Assembly: GCA_021850325.1 (NCBI GenBank)
Contig: JAJZMF010000020.1
Coordinates: 175,761-239,760 of the forward strand
Reading direction: 5' to 3'
Length of the DNA: 64,000 nucleotides
Source of the DNA: Actinomycetes bacterium
GTDB lineage: Bacteria > Actinomycetota > Acidimicrobiia > Acidimicrobiales > Palsa-688
Shown: positions 61,443-64,000 of the stretch, in pieces
Layout: every line of letters starts with the position of its first letter
Numbering within the stretch: the stretch's first letter is position 1
Program-made: the position numbers and the translations under genes
The notes under the pieces: generated by a model
Databases searched by the model: none
Seen by the model: only the letters and a program-made list of their open reading frames with translations
What the model was told of the DNA's origin: nothing

Positions 61443-62115
61443 GCGCCGGAGCGTGGCCGGGAAGCTGGTCGCGTCGGCGGCCTTGATCGGTGGGGCACTG
61501 TCTCTCGCTTTTGGGGGAGCCTTCGCCACCTTCACCGACACCGCCTCCGGTTCTCCACAGGCGATCAGTTCGGGCACCATCTCCATCGGCGCCACGAGCG
61601 TCAACTCGACAGCCGCCAACAACATCGTCCCCGGGGACACCGTGGCCCGCGAGGTCGACCTCAGCTCCAACGGCGCCACGGCTGCCGATGCCAGCATCAC
61701 CCTGGCCCTGGCAGCCACGACGTCTTCGCTGCTCAACACCGACCCCACAAACGGCCTGCAGCTCTCCGTCCAGGACTGTGCGGTCGCACCCACCCTCGTG
61801 GCCAACAGCTACAGCTGCTCCGCCGCCGGCGGCTTCACCCCCGTGACCATCGGGGGGAGCACTTCGGTGAGCGTCAGTTCGCTGCTCGCTGGCCCCGCCA
61901 CCCTCGGTGGCCTGACCTCCCTGGCCCCGAACAAGACGGACCACCTGGTCATGAACCTCACGTTCCCGAGCACCGCGCCCGGTGACCTGAGCCAGCTGAG
62001 CAAGGCCTGCAGCGGCACTGCCGGGGGCAGCTCGTCCACCGAGAACTTGGAGGGCTGCAGCACCGTCCTCGCCTACACGTTCACAGCCACCCAGCGCGCC
62101 GGCTCAGCCCAGTAG
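61426..62115 (+). CDS. TasA/camelysin-like secreted protein with SipW-type signal peptide
   Basis: 229 residues. Basic start RKRRSVAGK, hydrophobic core LVASAALIGGALSLAFGGAF and the AxxATFTDT-type cleavage region (GAFATFTDTASG) match SipW-dependent signal peptides. The mature part is Ser/Thr/Ala-rich, beta-like (SSGTISIGATSV; AREVDLSSNGATAADASITL) and resembles TasA/CalY biofilm fibre or metalloprotease-fold proteins; four Cys could form disulfides. It is followed 76 nt later by the matching signal peptidase. In Bacillus such proteins form amyloid-like matrix fibres; that role here is inference. Confidence 0.82.
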   Translation: MTTARKRRSVAGKLVASAALIGGALSLAFGGAFATFTDTASGSPQAISSGTISIGATSVNSTAANNIVPGDTVAREVDLSSNGATAADASITLALAATTSSLLNTDPTNGLQLSVQDCAVAPTLVANSYSCSAAGGFTPVTIGGSTSVSVSSLLAGPATLGGLTSLAPNKTDHLVMNLTFPSTAPGDLSQLSKACSGTAGGSSSTENLEGCSTVLAYTFTATQRAGSAQ

Positions 62116-62191
62116 CAGCTTCCCCCGGCGGGCGGCTCGACCGGCCGCCCGCCGGGGCCGACCATCGACGACGTCCGCACCAGGAGGCCAG

Positions 62192-63046
62192 GTGGCAGAG
62201 AATCTCCAGGACCAGCCGGGGCCACGCCGTGCACCCCTCGAGCCGGGGCGCCGGCCTCCGCACCGGGGGCGTGCCATGTCCCGGGCCCGCCGCGCCGTCA
62301 GCGGCGTGACCACCGCCCTGTTGAGCGTCGTGGCCGCGGGCATGGTCTTCGCCGCCATCGGCCCCATCGCCGGTTGGTGGCACTACGAGGTGGTGGAGAG
62401 CGGTTCCATGGTGCCCGCGCTTCCCATCGGCAGCGTCGCCGTCGTGGAAAGGGAGCCCCTGGGCCAGGTACGGGTCGGCCAGGTGCTGGCGTTCCATCCT
62501 CCGGGCATGAAGACCTACGTCAGGATCCACCGCGTGGTCGAGCTCACCAGGCGGGGGGACCAGGTGTGGATCCGGACCAAGGGCGACGCCAACAACGTGG
62601 CCGACCCGGGACCGGTAAGGCTTCAAGGTGGCCCCGCCTACCACGAGGTGATGGTCGTGCCCTACCTGGGGTACGGCGCTGTCTACCTGTTCAAGCACAC
62701 AACCCGGGTCGGCCTGTCGATCGCCCTGCTGGTGGTGGTCGTCGGCGGTGGCCTCTACCTCATCTGGTCAGGTGAGGGCGAGAGCGAGAGCGGTGCGGCC
62801 GGTGAGCGTCACCACTTGCCGGCCCCCCGGGCTCCTGCCGGCACCGGGGGCCCCTCCGACGGTCCGGCAGCGCCGGCACCCGACCTGAGCCTTCCCGGCC
62901 CGGACGAGCACAGTGCCGGGAAGGCCGCAGGCACGGCCAAGGTGAGCCTGCTGGCGCTCAACTCGATGTACAAGGCTCAGCCCGAGGAGCACTCCGCCTC
63001 GACCGCAGAGGAGGGGAGCCACCGGCACCGGGCGGCGGGCGCCTGA
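62192..63046 (+). CDS. sipW: SipW-type signal peptidase I
   Basis: 284 residues. Two membrane spans flank the catalytic domain: VTTALLSVVAAGMVFAAIGP and GLSIALLVVVVGGGLYLIWS. The nucleophile is in VVESGSMVPALPIGSVAVVE (Ser about 72). The general base is His in YVRIHRVVEL (about 113) in place of the Lys of ordinary bacterial type I peptidases, the ER/archaeal/SipW pattern, and WIRTKGDANNVADPGPV supplies the final Asp region. A roughly 85-residue hydrophilic tail follows. GTG 62192 has AGGAGG upstream. It should process the adjacent TasA-like protein. Confidence 0.9.
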   Translation: MAENLQDQPGPRRAPLEPGRRPPHRGRAMSRARRAVSGVTTALLSVVAAGMVFAAIGPIAGWWHYEVVESGSMVPALPIGSVAVVEREPLGQVRVGQVLAFHPPGMKTYVRIHRVVELTRRGDQVWIRTKGDANNVADPGPVRLQGGPAYHEVMVVPYLGYGAVYLFKHTTRVGLSIALLVVVVGGGLYLIWSGEGESESGAAGERHHLPAPRAPAGTGGPSDGPAAPAPDLSLPGPDEHSAGKAAGTAKVSLLALNSMYKAQPEEHSASTAEEGSHRHRAAGA

Positions 63047-63073
63047 GCCCCCGCTCGGCGACATCCCGAAGGC

Positions 63074-63805
63074 TCAACCGGGCTCGGCGATCACCAGGAT
63101 CCGCCCGCACTGCTCGCAGTGCTCCAACGTCCCCGACGGCTGGTGGCGGATACGGTCGAGCTCCACGGCGGGCAGGCTCAGGTGGCAACCGTCGCAGCGG
63201 CCCCCGACCAGGCGCGCCACGGCGACGCCACCCAACCTGGACCGCAGCTTCTCGTAAGCCACCACCAGGCTGGGTGGTACGGGGGCCAGCCGTCCCGCCC
63301 GCGCTGCCTCCAGGTCGGCCAGCACCGAGCCCACCTCCGCCTCTGCGGCCCTGAGCGAGGCCTCCACGCCCTCCCTGCGCCCGGCGATGTCCACCAGGTC
63401 CCGGTCCAGGCGGTCCAGTTCGTCGTCCAGAGGTTGGCGTTCGTCCATCAGCCCGAGGACCCGGTCCTCGAGCTCGGACACCCTCTTGCGCAGGGCCTCG
63501 ACCTCGGCCGCCATCGCCTGCAGCTCACGTGATGCGGACACCGTGCCTCCGTAGAGCCGGTCGTTCACGTGGCGGATGCGGCCCTCCGTGGCCGCCAGCT
63601 CCCTCTCCGCTGCCTCTTGACGGGTCACGATCTCCTGGAGCGCCGCGGCCACACCGGCGCGGGCAGCCGTACGCTCGGACGCCAGACGGTCCATCTCGGC
63701 CAGCTCCGCCCGCTGAGGCAGGTGCGCCTTGTGGTGCCTCTCCTGGTCCGTCCTGGTGTCAAGGTCCTGCAGTGCCAGGAGAGCCTGCAGTTCGGGGGTC
63801 GTCAC
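63074..63805 (-). CDS. Coiled-coil protein with C4 zinc ribbon (DUF164/CdsZ-like)
   Basis: 243 residues. Long helical coiled coil (about 5-170; ELQALLALQDLDTRTDQERH to ELEDRVLGLMDERQPLDDEL) followed by a C-terminal zinc ribbon with CDGCHLSL and CEQCGRILVIAE. The heptads and the four Cys match the zf-RING_7 proteins widespread in bacteria, one of which binds RNA/ribosome partners; the role here is not known. GTG 63805 begins homologous sequence and is 10 nt after the stop of the gene upstream. Confidence 0.87.
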   Translation of the reverse strand: MTTPELQALLALQDLDTRTDQERHHKAHLPQRAELAEMDRLASERTAARAGVAAALQEIVTRQEAAERELAATEGRIRHVNDRLYGGTVSASRELQAMAAEVEALRKRVSELEDRVLGLMDERQPLDDELDRLDRDLVDIAGRREGVEASLRAAEAEVGSVLADLEAARAGRLAPVPPSLVVAYEKLRSRLGGVAVARLVGGRCDGCHLSLPAVELDRIRHQPSGTLEHCEQCGRILVIAEPG

Positions 63806-63815
63806 AGGCTCAGGT

Positions 63816-64000
63816 CTACCCCGGCGCGGTGGTCGGTGTCGAGGAGACCGGAGGTGCCTGCGAGACGGAGGTGGCGGGAGCCGGGGTGGTTGTCGATGCC
63901 GCAACGGTGGTCGCAGCCGGGGAGGGCGGCGTGGTCCCGGTCGTCGTCGCAGCTGGGGGCGCAACCGGAGCGCTCGTGCTGGGCGCACGGGTGGTGGGCG
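63816..64000 (-). CDS. C-terminus of a Thr/Pro/Ala-rich protein (5' part outside window)
   Basis: The frame is open from the window edge to TAG 63816-63818 and encodes 61 residues made mostly of Thr, Pro, Ala, Ser and Val (for example PTTRAPSTSAPVAPPAATTT). This composition is typical of disordered wall-spanning or membrane-protein tails. It is likely the upstream member of an operon with the zinc-ribbon gene. Function cannot be told. Confidence 0.55.
   Translation of the reverse strand, partial: PTTRAPSTSAPVAPPAATTTGTTPPSPAATTVAASTTTPAPATSVSQAPPVSSTPTTAPG

Overview
The window is very GC-rich DNA (roughly 70% or more by eye) from an actinobacterium. The lineage markers are an Lsr2-type nucleoid protein, a WhiB7-like iron-sulfur regulator, DUF3817 and DUF2505 proteins, RpoD and DnaG of actinobacterial type, and many start codons sitting 6-7 nt behind a TAnnnT motif, which is the mark of leaderless transcription. 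The gene mix (citramalate synthase, NurA/HerA, SipW/TasA) would fit a deep-branching group such as Acidimicrobiia, but that placement is inference. No insertion sequence, prophage, rRNA operon or CRISPR array was seen. Gene density is high and almost everything looks like ordinary chromosome.

Layout. 1-9.4 kb: end of a CtaG-like gene, an S9 peptidase, DUF3817 and a small membrane protein; a three-gene proton-translocating transhydrogenase operon (pntAA-pntAB-pntB); lsr2; tRNA-Val; whiB7 with a long leader; an inositol-phosphatase-like gene; an unknown gene. 9.4-9.7 kb: tRNA(CAU) and tRNA-Asn. 9.8-20.5 kb: a long minus-strand housekeeping block (HTH, phoH, ybeY, CNNM/CBS protein, era, uppS, recO, glyS, dnaG, rpoD). 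20.5-28.9 kb: unknown membrane protein, hemW, fabD, unknown, then cimA-ilvE-leuB behind a candidate attenuator, and greA. 29-33.6 kb: a signalling operon (multi-membrane-span histidine kinase, lone receiver, receiver-EAL). 33.7-37.2 kb: metH. 37.2-40.2 kb: a ferric-reductase-like protein, an FMN-binding protein and the flavinyl transferase ApbE. 40.3-46.1 kb: lpd, 2-oxoacid dehydrogenase E2, a fused LipB-LipA lipoate synthesis protein, and an M24 peptidase. 46.3-48.6 kb: degenerate metal-binding-type lipoprotein, DUF2505, serine hydrolase. 48.6-59.2 kb: a DNA-end-processing neighbourhood (Ku, LigD polymerase domain, NurA, HerA, MarR, NERD, SbcD, SbcC). 59.2-64 kb: ABC-F ATPase, TasA-like protein with SipW-type signal peptidase, zinc-ribbon coiled-coil protein, and the end of a Thr/Pro-rich protein.

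The most notable points are: (1) a complete-looking whiB7 attenuation leader, with an AT-rich element 3 bp upstream of the -35, an upstream ORF with a Shine-Dalgarno, an 11-base antiterminator match lying inside that ORF, and a U-tract terminator just before whiB7; (2) an archaeal-style HerA/NurA pair grouped with SbcCD, NERD and Ku/LigD-Pol; (3) a single-chain LipB-LipA fusion next to the lipoylated E2 it would serve; (4) a 24-codon leader peptide with tandem rare GTA valine codons and a terminator ahead of leuB-ilvE-cimA; (5) a membrane reductase / FMN-binding / ApbE electron-transfer cassette. All calls are from reading the sequence; no database search was run.
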